A stretch of 64,000 bases of DNA from Oscillatoria sp. FACHB-1406 (lineage in GTDB: Bacteria; Cyanobacteriota; Cyanobacteriia; Cyanobacteriales; Spirulinaceae). A program made the position numbers and the translations under genes. Under the pieces are notes generated by a model, which was given only the letters and a program-made list of their open reading frames with translations, was not told the DNA's origin and did not search any database. Below, piece by piece: positions 16,158 through 25,238 of the stretch. Every line of letters begins with the position of its first letter. The first letter of the stretch is position 1. Location of the stretch: positions 62,001-126,000 of the forward strand of contig NZ_JACJSM010000006.1 of assembly GCF_014698145.1 (NCBI RefSeq), given 5' to 3'.

Positions 16158-16979
16158 TTATCGGGAGTTGGCGATCGCGTCAATCCAAACGCCTGCTACC
16201 GAATCAAAGATATAGGACTTGGCGAAGTTCACGGCTTTAGTGAGGCGAATCCCGTCGGCGGTGATATAGGCAACTTCGGGATAAAAATGTTCTGGCGATT
16301 GTTCGGGAACGCGGGCGAGGATATCGGCAATCCGAAGTTGGGTGGCTTCCATTTGCAGGGCGATAATGCGGCGATCGCGTTGTCCTTCGGCTCCGGCATG
16401 GGCAATCCCCAGCAACCGCCCCCAAACAAAGATATCGCCCGAAGCGATGATGATGCAACCCGGATTGACATCGCCAAAAATAACGACTGTGCCGGGGTGG
16501 CGAATTTCAACGCCGGAACGTAGGGTAGATTGAAGGTAGAGCGGCGGTTCGGATAAATCCTTGTTGGAGGATGTTCCGGGGGTTAGCAGCGGTGTATCGG
16601 GGGGCTGCTGTTCGACGGAATAACCGGCGGTGGCGGCGGCGACAGCGGTTTGTCGGCGATTGGTTTGGACGCAATCGATTTTCAGTTCGACTTCGGTGAG
16701 GGCTTGGGCGAGGGATTGCAGTTGGCGAGCATCCAGAAGGCGATCGCGTGCTATTAAGGTTACACTCGCTCCGGGCTGCCAAAATCGTTCTCCAGAATTC
16801 AATCGCTGTTTGAGTCGATCCAATATTTCTAACCAATCCCCTACTGCTTTGCTCTCAGAATTCGGCAAGAGCAATTGTAACTGCTCGTTGTTCGCAGTTA
16901 AGCGCACTTGCGCGTCTGCATCGGTTAATAGCGCGATTGGAATATCGGGTAAGGAAGCGGGTTCGGCAGAGTCAGTCAT
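16158..16979 (-). CDS. minC: MinC, inhibitor of FtsZ ring assembly
   Basis: MinC blocks FtsZ polymerisation away from mid-cell when bound to MinD. The C-terminal domain is clear: LRSGVEIRHPGTVVIFGDVN (about residues 154-173), then GDIFVWGRLLGIAHAGAEG, the beta-helix that binds MinD and FtsZ. The N-terminal domain is weakly conserved, with an acidic, Pro-rich linker around residues 120-150. Length 273 is usual for cyanobacteria. It is first in the minCDE cluster, and is divergent from the ferredoxin-MBL gene across 176 bases that should hold both promoters. Confidence 0.92.
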   Translation of the reverse strand: MTDSAEPASLPDIPIALLTDADAQVRLTANNEQLQLLLPNSESKAVGDWLEILDRLKQRLNSGERFWQPGASVTLIARDRLLDARQLQSLAQALTEVELKIDCVQTNRRQTAVAAATAGYSVEQQPPDTPLLTPGTSSNKDLSEPPLYLQSTLRSGVEIRHPGTVVIFGDVNPGCIIIASGDIFVWGRLLGIAHAGAEGQRDRRIIALQMEATQLRIADILARVPEQSPEHFYPEVAYITADGIRLTKAVNFAKSYIFDSVAGVWIDAIANSR

Positions 16980-17155
16980 CGGGGAAGAGTTAATCGGTTA
17001 TTAGTGAATCGTATCGTTATGATTGATTGAGCGGGCAGGCGCTCGGTCGATCGGTTTAAATAAATGCGATATAGGATTTTAGCGTTAACGGGCAGCAAAG
17101 CGATCGCCCGAAGATTTTAAAAAGCTGGCATTATAGAGGAAAGGGGGTAAGAACA

Positions 17156-18028
17156 ATGGCAACTGTAGCAAAACGGCGATCGCAAAATAGCGAAGGTGAT
17201 TTCTATGTCGATTCTACCTGCATCGACTGCGATACTTGTCGTTGGATGTCGCCGGAAACCTTTCATCGAACCGAGGAACAGTCGGCGGTTTACCATCAAC
17301 CCACCACGCCCGAGGAACGTTTAACAGCACTGCAAGCTTTACTTTCTTGTCCTACCGCTTCTATTGGGACGACAGAAAAAGCCAAAGATATTAAAGCCGT
17401 TCAAGAAACGTTTCCGATTCCCATTGAAGACAATGTTTACCATTGCGGCTATCATTCGGAACTTTCTTACGCGGCGGCGAGTTATTTTATTCAACATCCC
17501 GACGGTAATATTTTAGTCGATTCGCCCCGGTTTGCTTCGCCTTTGGTCAAACGGTTGGAAGCGCTGGGCGGCGTGCGCTGGCTGTATTTGACGCATCGGG
17601 ACGATGTAGCGGATTGGCGCAAGTTTCGCGAGCATTTCGGCTGTACGGCGATTTTGCACGCTGATGATGTTTCCGAGAAGACGCGAGACGTGGAGATGCA
17701 GTTAACGGGAGAAGAACCCGTGACTTTAGCGGCGGATATCACGATTATTCCGGTTCCCGGACATACGAAAGGGCATACTGTGCTTTTGTATCGCGATAAA
17801 TTTTTGTTTACCGGCGATCATTTAGCGCGAGGGAGTTCTGGGCAGCATTTAACGGCATTCCGCGCTTATTGCTGGTATTCTTGGCCGCAACAAATCGAAT
17901 CGATGCGCAAGCTCCAAAATTATACGTTTGAGTGGATTCTTCCCGGTCACGGACGGCGCTATCATAGCGATCGCGCGACGATGCAACAGGAACTCGCGCA
18001 ATGTATTACTTGGATGGAAGCGCATTAG
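17156..18028 (+). CDS. Ferredoxin-like domain fused to a metallo-beta-lactamase-fold hydrolase
   Basis: Residues 15-70 contain CIDCDTC and a distant CPT, the four cysteines of a single-cluster [4Fe-4S] ferredoxin. From about residue 85 a metallo-beta-lactamase fold follows: LVDSPRF, YLTHRDDVADW, VPGHTKGHTVLLY, FTGDHLA and LPGHGRRYH. The usual first metal motif H-x-H-x-D-H reads H-R-D-D-V-A-D, so one His ligand is replaced. The fusion suggests electron transfer coupled to a hydrolase or oxygen-reducing reaction (inference). It has a strong upstream purine-rich site (GGGGGTAAG). A LapA-domain gene follows 6 bases after the stop, implying co-transcription. Confidence 0.82.
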   Translation: MATVAKRRSQNSEGDFYVDSTCIDCDTCRWMSPETFHRTEEQSAVYHQPTTPEERLTALQALLSCPTASIGTTEKAKDIKAVQETFPIPIEDNVYHCGYHSELSYAAASYFIQHPDGNILVDSPRFASPLVKRLEALGGVRWLYLTHRDDVADWRKFREHFGCTAILHADDVSEKTRDVEMQLTGEEPVTLAADITIIPVPGHTKGHTVLLYRDKFLFTGDHLARGSSGQHLTAFRAYCWYSWPQQIESMRKLQNYTFEWILPGHGRRYHSDRATMQQELAQCITWMEAH

Positions 18029-18034
18029 GAAGAG

Positions 18035-18325
18035 ATGAGCAAGCTGACTAATTTACTTTCGTCTTTGATTATCGCAGCGTGGGCCGTCGCGATCGCGGTT
18101 CTTTCGGTACAAAACTACTCATTTATTTCCCTTAAATTCCTCACTTTTACCTCAATTCCGTTCCCCTTCGGCGTTCTGTTAACTTTCTGTTTTGGGGGCG
18201 GGTTGATTTTGGGCGCGCTGTTTCCGTTATTGTTGGGGAAACCGAGAAGATCCGCGCGATCGATGCGAGGCAGAGAGCGTAATGATTATCTTGAGGAAAG
18301 CGATCCTTTAGAAGATTGGTCTTGA
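18035..18325 (+). CDS. LapA (DUF1049) domain membrane protein
   Basis: The 96-residue protein has two hydrophobic helices (LIIAAWAVAIAVLSVQN and FGVLLTFCFGGGLILGALFP) separated by SFISLKFLTFTSIPFP. This is the pattern of the LapA/DUF1049 family, named for a role in lipopolysaccharide assembly in Escherichia coli. The C-terminal tail (RSARSMRGRERNDYLEESD) is charged and cytoplasmic. It lies 6 bases downstream of the ferredoxin-MBL gene and should be co-expressed. The role in cyanobacteria is not known. Confidence 0.85.
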   Translation: MSKLTNLLSSLIIAAWAVAIAVLSVQNYSFISLKFLTFTSIPFPFGVLLTFCFGGGLILGALFPLLLGKPRRSARSMRGRERNDYLEESDPLEDWS

Positions 18326-19013
18326 GTAGGACTTTCCAAAATTATAGGGATTTGAGTGAAAGTATACTAATCCAATGCTCGGAGCGATCTCGCGCTGTCG
18401 ATGAAGCGGTAGCGATGTTCGGCTAGCGAGTTCAATAGTTCGATTTTTTTTGGGACAGAAGTAATGACTGCAAGCAACCAATCGCCCAACAGCTATATTG
18501 AAGAAAATCCTGGTAAATCTACAAATAAGGTTTTTCCGGTTGCTCGAAAAACGATACAACCATGAAAACTTTAATTTATTATTAGTTGATAAATTGAATT
18601 GGATAAAATCTTTTCAAAAACTCTTGTTAGAAGAGGTATAGCAGTTTTCACATGGATGAGGTACACCTAGCGGGCGAATACCATTCGCCCCTACGGGGCG
18701 GCGTTTAATTTCGAGGAGACCTCGAAATCCGCGCCCCTAAAACCTCGAAATCCGCAAGAAGCAACGAAAATGTAACGCTCTGGCATCTCCTTCAACGGTG
18801 CATCAATAGGATTGTAAGTGCAATACAAAGACCGATCTGAAAAATTGAGTATTCTCGCTTACCCCATCACCCCCTCTCCCCGTCCCCCCATCCCCCAGAA
18901 GGGCGGTTTTCCCTACGTGGGGGACTTCTCTAATTGTGCCATGATTGAAGAAGTTGGCTTAGCATTGAAACTGACACAGGACTGACGCACGACGAAAGGC
19001 AGATAATCGGGTT
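18326..19013. other. Repeat-containing intergenic stretch
   Basis: No gene is seen in these 688 bases. The region contains a MITE-like copy (18636-18739) and a C-rich run near 18862-18896 related to the minisatellite in trmJ. It also probably holds the promoter of the downstream phasin-like gene. Confidence 0.5.
18636..18739 (+). repeat. MITE-like dispersed repeat, copy 1
   Basis: The stretch reads GTATAGCAGTTTTCACATGG, then GATGAGGTACACC, then GGGCGAATACCATTCGCCCC, then a segment containing TTTCGAGG/CCTCGAAA. Nearly the same sequence is found at 41404-41500 and, inverted, at 47607-47738. The palindrome GGGCGAAT/ATTCGCCC is conserved in all three. No transposase is encoded, so it is non-autonomous. 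Confidence 0.8.
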
Positions 19014-19337
19014 ATGGACAACAATAATTGGATTCAACAGCTTTTAGTATTAGGCGTGGGAACGACTTCCCTCGTCGCTGAGAAGTTGCGCGAGGCGGGA
19101 GATCAATGGGTTCGAGAAGGTAAGATGAACCCGGATCAAGCTAAGGTAATGGTTGACGATGTGATGTCGAAGCTGGATAGCGATCGCGGTAACATTGAAG
19201 AAGGAATGCAGCGCCAGTTGCGCAATATGCTTCAGGATTTGGGCGTGCCGCGCCAGTCGGAAGTCGATGAGTTGCGCGGACGCATCGATCGCTTGGAAAG
19301 ACAGATCCGAGATTTAGAAAACAAAAGCTGGCGTTAA
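19014..19337 (+). CDS. Phasin-like small coiled-coil protein
   Basis: The 107-residue protein has a hydrophobic N-terminal helix (WIQQLLVLGVGTTSLVAEKL) and a heptad-rich C-terminus (VDELRGRIDRLERQIRDLEN). MNPDQAKVMVDDVMSKL sits between them. This architecture resembles small cyanobacterial phasin-like proteins that coat polyhydroxyalkanoate granules. No PHA synthase is nearby, so the role is uncertain. The stop codon overlaps the stop region of the convergent kinase gene by 4 bases. Confidence 0.65.
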   Translation: MDNNNWIQQLLVLGVGTTSLVAEKLREAGDQWVREGKMNPDQAKVMVDDVMSKLDSDRGNIEEGMQRQLRNMLQDLGVPRQSEVDELRGRIDRLERQIRDLENKSWR

Positions 19338-20980
19338 GGTTGGCGAACGGCGGAACGATTCTGTTCCTCTAGGCGGCTTAATTTCGCGCGGTACTCGCTG
19401 CGAAGCGTTTTGACGCGATCGCTCAATAAGCTCTCGTTCGCGATATCATCCAATTGCGCGATCGCTTTTTCCCACTCCCCTCGCGCTTCCGCTACACCAT
19501 CTGGGGTTGTGGCTAAGTTCGCCGCCCGTTCTGCTTTTTGTGCCTGCTTTTCTGCCGCCGCTAACCGGTCTGCAACAGCCGTTTCGCTGGCAAGGCGCGC
19601 GTCGATTTGGCGCAGTTCGTTGCGATAATACGCCAGTAGCGGTTGTGCCTCGGTGTACGCGCTGACATCTTCGGGAATGCCGCGCAATTGGGCGAGGGTT
19701 TCAGCAATACGAGCGCGCTGTTTTTGTAAATCATCCAGGTTTTGCGGCGGACTGCTCAACAAACGAGCGGTGGTATCTTGTTGGAGGATGCGAGCGTAAA
19801 GTTGCTGGAATTCATTCTCGCGGGCGCAAGACTTGAGAGGTTTGCATAAAAAGGGAATATAAGGCGATCGCATCCCAATCACAATACTCGTCGCCACAAT
19901 CGCCACCAACCCCGTCAAGGAAAGCGCCAAACCGCTATAGGTACTCATTTTGCTGGGATTTGGCTCGCGACTGAGGGCAAATAAACTCGAAATCGCCGTC
20001 CATCTCATCGGCGCGGTTTCTGCGTTCTGCACCGTCGTTATTTTGGCGAGGGCGGGAGTTTTCGAGCGAGGTACAACGGCGAGGGATTGGTGCATCTGTC
20101 GCACCGAAGCAAGCGCTGCTAACACTTCCGCTGCCGAAGCATAGCGTTCTTGGGGGCGTTCTGCGAGCATTTTAGCGAAGATTCCCGCTAAAGCATCGCT
20201 AACGCGCGCGCTATCTCGCCATTGCCACTCCATTCCGTAACTATCGTACAACTCGCTCGGCGGTTTCCCCGTCAGCAACACCAACGCCGTCACCGCGATC
20301 GCGTAGAGATCGCTATTCGGGTAGCATTGTCCCATCCGTACCTGTTCTGGCGGCGCGTACCCGACTTTCCCCACAAATGCGGTGCGAGTTTCTGTTTTCG
20401 GGGATTTTACCCCAACAGCAACCTCCGTCATTGCCTGTTTGACGGCTCCAAAATCAATGAGCATCGGTTTTGGGTGGGCGGTTTCGGGCGTTTCTGCCTC
20501 CGATCGCGGCAGCATGATATTATCCGGCGAAAGATCGCGATGAATGACTCCTGCGCGATGGATATAGTCCAGCACGGGCAAGATATCTGCTAACCATTGC
20601 AGAATTTCTGCCTCGGAAAATCCTTGTTGTTGGCGGGCGAGACGTTCTTCGAGCAAAACGTGATAATTTTTGCCGTCGATATATTCTTCGACAAGAAACA
20701 ATCGCTCCTCTGCTTCAAAACAAGCCAGAAAGCGGGGAATTTGGGGGTGAGAGAGCCGGTGTAGCACTCGCGCCTCGCGTAGAAACAATTCGCGCGATTT
20801 TGCCAATACTGCTGTATCTCCTGCGGGCGGCAAAAACTCCTTAACGACGCAAAGATCGTTAAAACAGCGTTCGTCGGCGACGAGATAGGTGCGTCCCATT
20901 CCCCCTTCGCCTAAAAGACGCTGGACGCAGTAACGGCGATCGATTAACGTATCGGTAGCAATGGCTGATGTAGCCCCCAT
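19334..20980 (-). CDS. Membrane Ser/Thr protein kinase with helical sensor tail
   Basis: The 548-residue protein begins with a Hanks-type kinase domain: LLGEGGMGRTYLV glycine loop, catalytic Lys in CVVKEFLP, HRDLSPDN catalytic loop and LIDFGAVK. Activation segment features such as VGKVGYAPPEQ follow. A membrane segment lies near residues 345-368 (LALSLTGLVAIVATSIVIGM). The C-terminal 180 residues are helical and contain a module (ATTPDGVAEARGEWEKAIAQ and IPEDVSAYTEAQPLLAYY) that also appears in the membrane protein at 62639-63937. The tail should be on the far side of the membrane and may sense envelope signals. Substrates are unknown. Confidence 0.88.
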   Translation of the reverse strand: MGATSAIATDTLIDRRYCVQRLLGEGGMGRTYLVADERCFNDLCVVKEFLPPAGDTAVLAKSRELFLREARVLHRLSHPQIPRFLACFEAEERLFLVEEYIDGKNYHVLLEERLARQQQGFSEAEILQWLADILPVLDYIHRAGVIHRDLSPDNIMLPRSEAETPETAHPKPMLIDFGAVKQAMTEVAVGVKSPKTETRTAFVGKVGYAPPEQVRMGQCYPNSDLYAIAVTALVLLTGKPPSELYDSYGMEWQWRDSARVSDALAGIFAKMLAERPQERYASAAEVLAALASVRQMHQSLAVVPRSKTPALAKITTVQNAETAPMRWTAISSLFALSREPNPSKMSTYSGLALSLTGLVAIVATSIVIGMRSPYIPFLCKPLKSCARENEFQQLYARILQQDTTARLLSSPPQNLDDLQKQRARIAETLAQLRGIPEDVSAYTEAQPLLAYYRNELRQIDARLASETAVADRLAAAEKQAQKAERAANLATTPDGVAEARGEWEKAIAQLDDIANESLLSDRVKTLRSEYRAKLSRLEEQNRSAVRQP

Positions 20981-21478
20981 AATGGTGCAGGGAATTCAAA
21001 ATTTAAGATTTCAAATTCAAAATTGAAGTGAGAGGGCGCTGCAACAAAAGAAACTGGGTTTTGAGATTTTGTTGCGCCCGAGCTTCGCTTCAATCTCGAT
21101 CGGTTTTGTCTGTTTCTATGTTGCGAATTTTCCGACGAAAATCGAGCATTTTCTACAAATGTTGACAAATCTTGCGATCGCCATCCTAGCAGATGCGAAT
21201 AGAAATCCCGCACGCCTCCAGTCCAGCCTTCCCTGAGTACCAATCTTGCGATCGCATTTTTAGAACGCGAATTTCCCCCAGCGGGACGACCGTGTAATTG
21301 TTTTATTACAAAGTAATAGCATCTATTTCCACTCTTGCTAGGGGTCTGCCAAAATTGAAGCAGTTGGATGTGCGGACTATTAATCTTACTCCCTCACTTC
21401 CCTCTCCAGAACGGATAAAATCGAGCTTGACAGATTTTAAGCTCGCGTGCGATCGACTCTGCTCCCTATAACAAGCTA
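20981..21478. other. Intergenic stretch between divergent kinase and lipoprotein genes
   Basis: These 498 bases hold no recognisable gene. They contain AT-rich short repeats near 20996-21027 (AAATTTAAGATTTCAAATTC) and should include both divergent promoters. No specific operator was recognised. Confidence 0.4.
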
Positions 21479-22348
21479 ATGCTCTCACAATTCTTGCGTC
21501 GCTCTACTCTCGTCCTTTTTTCGACTGCTTTAGTTACGAGTAATCTTGCCTGTCAGCAAGGCGATGCGGAAAGCAGCGCCCCACCTTCCCCCACTCCCGC
21601 GCCCCAAACCGTAAAAGCGTCTCCGGCTGCCTCCAAAGCCGTAACAGCGTCTCCAACTGCCCCCAAAGCCATCAAAGCATCTCCCGTGCCAACGCCCGAC
21701 AGCAGTTTGTTGCTTTCAGGACGCGATCCCTATAATGAGGCAGTCGAACTCGCCTCGAGCGCGATTAACTTCAGCAAAACGGCGATGGTGACGGAAGATT
21801 GGGTGATGATTGCCAGTCGTTGGCAACAAGCGGTGAACTATTTACAAGCCGTTCCGCAATCCCACGGCAAGTATAAAGAAGCGAAAAGTAAGTTGCCGCA
21901 ATATCAACGTTTTCTTTCTGAAGCGCAATTGAAAGCCAAGCCGTCCGAGCAAGTAAAGGCGGATGCGGGGGGCGATATCAATCCTAAGTTTTTCCTGGTC
22001 CCGATTGAGGAGCGAATTGCTGGAATTCCCCTGATTAAGGTGAAGTTTAACGGTCGAGAGTTTGATATGCTTTTCGATACGGGAGCGAGTAAAACTTTAG
22101 TGAGTGGAGAGATTGCAGGGACGCTCAATCTTAAGCCCGTTAGTTCGACTCAGGTGGGTATTGCTGATGGTTCGGTCGTCGAACTCCCTATTGTCGTTCT
22201 CAATTCGGTAGAAATTAACGGTCGAGTTATGCACAAAGTTTCTGCGGCTGTCGCGCCGAATATGCCGTTCGGCTTGTTGGGTCAAGACTTTTTTGAAGGC
22301 TACGATTTTACGATCAAACAAAACGCGATCGAGTTTCACCGTCAGTAG
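21479..22348 (+). CDS. Retropepsin-like aspartic protease lipoprotein
   Basis: The 289-residue protein has a lipoprotein signal (LVLFSTALVTSNLAC, lipid-modified Cys near residue 25). An Ala/Pro/Ser-rich linker with KASP repeats and a helical segment (DPYNEAVELASSAINFSKTA) follow. The C-terminal 120 residues are a retropepsin-like protease: catalytic FDTGASKTLVS (about residue 199), the strand VVELPIVVLNSVEING and the hydrophobic glycine motif FGLLGQDFF. One copy per chain implies a dimeric enzyme. It is expected on the outer face of a membrane. The target is unknown; there is no obvious operon. Confidence 0.87.
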   Translation: MLSQFLRRSTLVLFSTALVTSNLACQQGDAESSAPPSPTPAPQTVKASPAASKAVTASPTAPKAIKASPVPTPDSSLLLSGRDPYNEAVELASSAINFSKTAMVTEDWVMIASRWQQAVNYLQAVPQSHGKYKEAKSKLPQYQRFLSEAQLKAKPSEQVKADAGGDINPKFFLVPIEERIAGIPLIKVKFNGREFDMLFDTGASKTLVSGEIAGTLNLKPVSSTQVGIADGSVVELPIVVLNSVEINGRVMHKVSAAVAPNMPFGLLGQDFFEGYDFTIKQNAIEFHRQ

Positions 22349-22361
22349 TGAATAGAGTATT

Positions 22362-22388
22362 GGTGCGTTACGCTTCGCGCTCCGCACC
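22362..22388. repeat. REP-like palindrome (GGTGCGTTA family), copy 2, degenerate
   Basis: GGTGCG and CGCACC flank TTACGCTTCGCGCTC after the protease gene. The sequence matches the perfect copies at 9282-9307 and 55236-55261 apart from the damaged right arm. Confidence 0.6.
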
Positions 22389-22440
22389 CTACTGCCCTGT
22401 CCAAATCTATTACGCTACTTTAATATAATTCTCTTCACGC

Positions 22441-22476
22441 TCGATTATCAATTATCAATTGTCCATTATCAATTAT
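22441..22476. repeat. AT-rich heptamer-like repeat (ATTATCA units)
   Basis: ATTATCAATTATCAATTGTC followed by a further ATTATCAATTAT lies between the convergent protease and amylase genes. It is of the same class as the repeats at 6186-6232 and 47527-47556. Confidence 0.6.
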
Positions 22477-23970
22477 TTACACGCCTAAGAGGGCGACAAA
22501 AGGGGTAAATTTCTCACCTTGTACCCAAATGGAAACCGAACCGCCTTCGCAGCGAAACTCGCCCCAGCCGACATCGTTGGTAATGACGGGTTCTTTGATG
22601 TTCTCGGTCAGATCGTAAAACACGGTATTGGGTTTGTCGGTTTTCATCCACTTCCTGCCACCGGAACTATCGCTCATAAGTACGGCTAAACCTTGGGGAT
22701 GTTCGCGATCGCCGAGTCGCGTCCAGCCGATCAGATCTCTATTATCGAAATAGTCATTTTGATCGCCGTAGGCGTAATGCTGGCGCGCGTGCAAGAAGAT
22801 ATCGATCGAGGAACGATGGGAATCCATCCGAATTTCGTAGCCGCGATCGCTGTAGCGCGCCCCGTAGTAATCCGGGTAGAATACGCAAGGATAACCCTCT
22901 CGTCGCAGCAAAATTAAGGCATAAGCTAAGGGTTTAAACCACGATTCTACGACCGATTCTAGCGCCTGCAAGGGCTGCGTATCGTGATTTTCGACAAAAG
23001 TGACGGCGAGGGCGGGTTGCTGCTGCATGAGCGTGCCGTCGAGGATGGTTCGCAGATCGTAGTAGCCCCCCATACGACTGGCACGATGGAAGTTGTAGTG
23101 CAGGGGAACATCGAATAAGGACATCCGCCCGCCCGTGACACTGATGTAACGGTGCAGTGTTTCGATATCGTCTTCCCAATATTCGCCCACTGCAAAAAGC
23201 TCGCGCTGGGCGTGCTGGCGCATAGCATCAAGCCAACCGCAGTAGAATAGGGAACTAATATGTTTGACGGCATCGAGGCGAAAACCGTCGATATGGGTAG
23301 TGTCAAGATACCATTTTCCCCATTCTGCGACCTCTTGGCGCGTTTCGGCGTTGCTCATATCTAAGTCGCAAGCCATGAGAAAGTCATAATTTCCGTGTTC
23401 GGGATTGACATCGTTTTCAAAGTGTTTATCTTTTAGGCGATAGATATTTTTATCGTTCCAGTCGTAGGCGTTGTGGTTGACGGAATCGAAGTGATACCAA
23501 TGCCATTTAAAGCTAGAGTAGCGATCGCCGCGTCCGGGAAAGGTATAGTTGCTGTAAATGCGAATGGTCTTGGCGTTACCGAGTTCGTAGTTGCGGTTAT
23601 CCCACGCCACGGGCGTTGCTTCAACGTCTTCGGTTGCGTCGCCGCCGTTTTTATGGTTGAGAACGATATCGGCGTAGATATTAATACCGGCGTTCTTTGC
23701 TGCCGCGATCGCGGCCAAGTATTCTTCTTTTGTACCGTATTTGGTGCGAACCGAATCTTTTTGGTTAAATTCGCCAAGATCGAACAAATCGTAGCTGCTA
23801 TAACCAACATCGTAACCGCCGCTGCTGCCTTTATAGGCGGGCGGCAACCACAGGGCGGTAATACCCTTTTTAGCTAAATATTGCGCGTTTTGGGCTAATT
23901 CCGACCACAAGCTGCCATCGCTAGGACTGTACCAATGGAAGTATTGCATCATCGTGCCGTTGATAACCAT
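22477..23970 (-). CDS. Alpha-amylase, GH13 (cytoplasmic type)
   Basis: The enzyme hydrolyses internal alpha-1,4 bonds of glycogen or starch-like glucans. The 497-residue protein has the GH13 signature regions: IYADIVLNHKNG (region I), GFRLDAVKHI with the nucleophile Asp (region II), LFAVGEYWEDD with the acid/base Glu (region III) and FVENHDTQP (region IV). It starts MVINGTMMQYFHWYSPSDGS, typical of the cytoplasmic GH13_5 subfamily, and has no signal peptide. Length is usual for this group. A second, different GH13 enzyme lies at 48121-49560. Confidence 0.92.
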   Translation of the reverse strand: MVINGTMMQYFHWYSPSDGSLWSELAQNAQYLAKKGITALWLPPAYKGSSGGYDVGYSSYDLFDLGEFNQKDSVRTKYGTKEEYLAAIAAAKNAGINIYADIVLNHKNGGDATEDVEATPVAWDNRNYELGNAKTIRIYSNYTFPGRGDRYSSFKWHWYHFDSVNHNAYDWNDKNIYRLKDKHFENDVNPEHGNYDFLMACDLDMSNAETRQEVAEWGKWYLDTTHIDGFRLDAVKHISSLFYCGWLDAMRQHAQRELFAVGEYWEDDIETLHRYISVTGGRMSLFDVPLHYNFHRASRMGGYYDLRTILDGTLMQQQPALAVTFVENHDTQPLQALESVVESWFKPLAYALILLRREGYPCVFYPDYYGARYSDRGYEIRMDSHRSSIDIFLHARQHYAYGDQNDYFDNRDLIGWTRLGDREHPQGLAVLMSDSSGGRKWMKTDKPNTVFYDLTENIKEPVITNDVGWGEFRCEGGSVSIWVQGEKFTPFVALLGV

Positions 23971-24037
23971 AAGCGATCGCGTCCCCTCGACGACTAGATT
24001 GAGCCGATCTTCAATAGAATAGCCGATTGCTGTGGGG

Positions 24038-24095
24038 TGAATTATGAATTATGAGTGATGAATTATGAATGGGGAATGGTGAATAGTGAGATTAA
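24038..24095. repeat. Heptamer-like tandem repeat (GAATTAT and GAATGGG units)
   Basis: Degenerate units GAATTATGAATTATGAGTGAT and GAATTATGAATGGGGAATGG lie upstream of the amylase gene. They match the repeat class in the minD-minE gap and around 59090-59180. Confidence 0.6.
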
Positions 24096-24240
24096 AATTT
24101 TTCGTTTCAATTTCGGTAATCGCCCAACGAGCGCCTGAAGATAAAGGTTAAGCTAGCGATAATCGTTCGGTTATTGCGCCTTGCGATCGGTTGAAAGCAC
24201 AAGCATTGCGCCTTTACTGTTTCATTAAGAAGTATTTCCG

Positions 24241-25191
24241 ATGAATAAAGAATTAGCAATTCTCACGCGCGGACTCACCAAGCAATTCGAGCGCCATGTT
24301 GCGGTTAACGAAATCGATCTACAAATCGAGTGCGGCGAAGTCTATGGTTTAATTGGGCCGAATGGCGCGGGTAAAACGACCCTGATTCGGATGTTAGCCG
24401 CCGCAGAAGAACCCACTGTTGGTGAAATCTATATTAACGGCGATCGCCTCCTGCGCGACGACAGCAACCCCAGACTCAAGCAACGTCTCGGTTATCTCCC
24501 CGACGATTATCCCCTCTACGACGACTTGAACGTTTGGGATTACCTCGACTACTTCGCCCGCTTGTACCGCCTCCGACAACCCAAACGCCGCCAGCGTATC
24601 TACGACGTTCTCGAATTGGTGCAACTCACCAACAAGCGCAATAGCCTCATTTCTACCCTTTCGCGGGGGATGAAACAGCGGCTTAGTTTGGCGCGCACGA
24701 TTATCCACGAACCGATTTTACTCCTACTCGATGAACCCGTTTCCGGTTTGGATCCGATCGCGCGGATGCAATTCCGAGAAATTATCAAAGTCCTCCAAGA
24801 AGCGGGAATGACGATTTTAATCTCCTCCCATGTCCTCAGCGACTTAGCCGAACTGTGCAGTTCTGTCGGCATCATGGAAATGGGCTTTTTAGTGGAAAGT
24901 ACCTCCCTCAAAGAATTATATGCCCGCCTCGCACGGCAACAAATCTTAATTTCAACGTTAGGCTCGATGGAGGCATTACAGTCAGAATTAAAGAACTGTC
25001 CCTTCGTGCAAGATTGGGAAACCGTACCCGAAAAACACGGCTATCGAGTTAACTTTTCCGGCACGACTGAAGATAGCGCCGAACTCCTTAGATCCCTCGT
25101 TACCGCAGGAATTCCCGTCGCTGAATTCCACAGCACTCAAGAAGATTTAGAAAGTATTTTCTTAAAATTGGGACACAAACAAGCTTCTTAA
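24241..25191 (+). CDS. ABC-2 type exporter ATPase
   Basis: The 316-residue ATPase has Walker A GPNGAGKTT (about residues 40-48), signature LSRGMKQRLS and Walker B LLLLDEPVSGLDP, with the His switch in ILISSHVL. The C-terminal 100 residues are the regulatory extension common in CcmA/DrrA-like ATPases of ABC-2 exporters. It is followed within 48 bases by the first of three paralogous membrane subunits, which are its likely partners. The substrate is unknown; related sets in bacteria move lipids, polymers or peptides. Confidence 0.88.
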   Translation: MNKELAILTRGLTKQFERHVAVNEIDLQIECGEVYGLIGPNGAGKTTLIRMLAAAEEPTVGEIYINGDRLLRDDSNPRLKQRLGYLPDDYPLYDDLNVWDYLDYFARLYRLRQPKRRQRIYDVLELVQLTNKRNSLISTLSRGMKQRLSLARTIIHEPILLLLDEPVSGLDPIARMQFREIIKVLQEAGMTILISSHVLSDLAELCSSVGIMEMGFLVESTSLKELYARLARQQILISTLGSMEALQSELKNCPFVQDWETVPEKHGYRVNFSGTTEDSAELLRSLVTAGIPVAEFHSTQEDLESIFLKLGHKQAS

Positions 25192-25238
25192 TCATGAATC
25201 CTTGAGTCGGTTAATTTTTAGCGATAGAGGCACAATGA

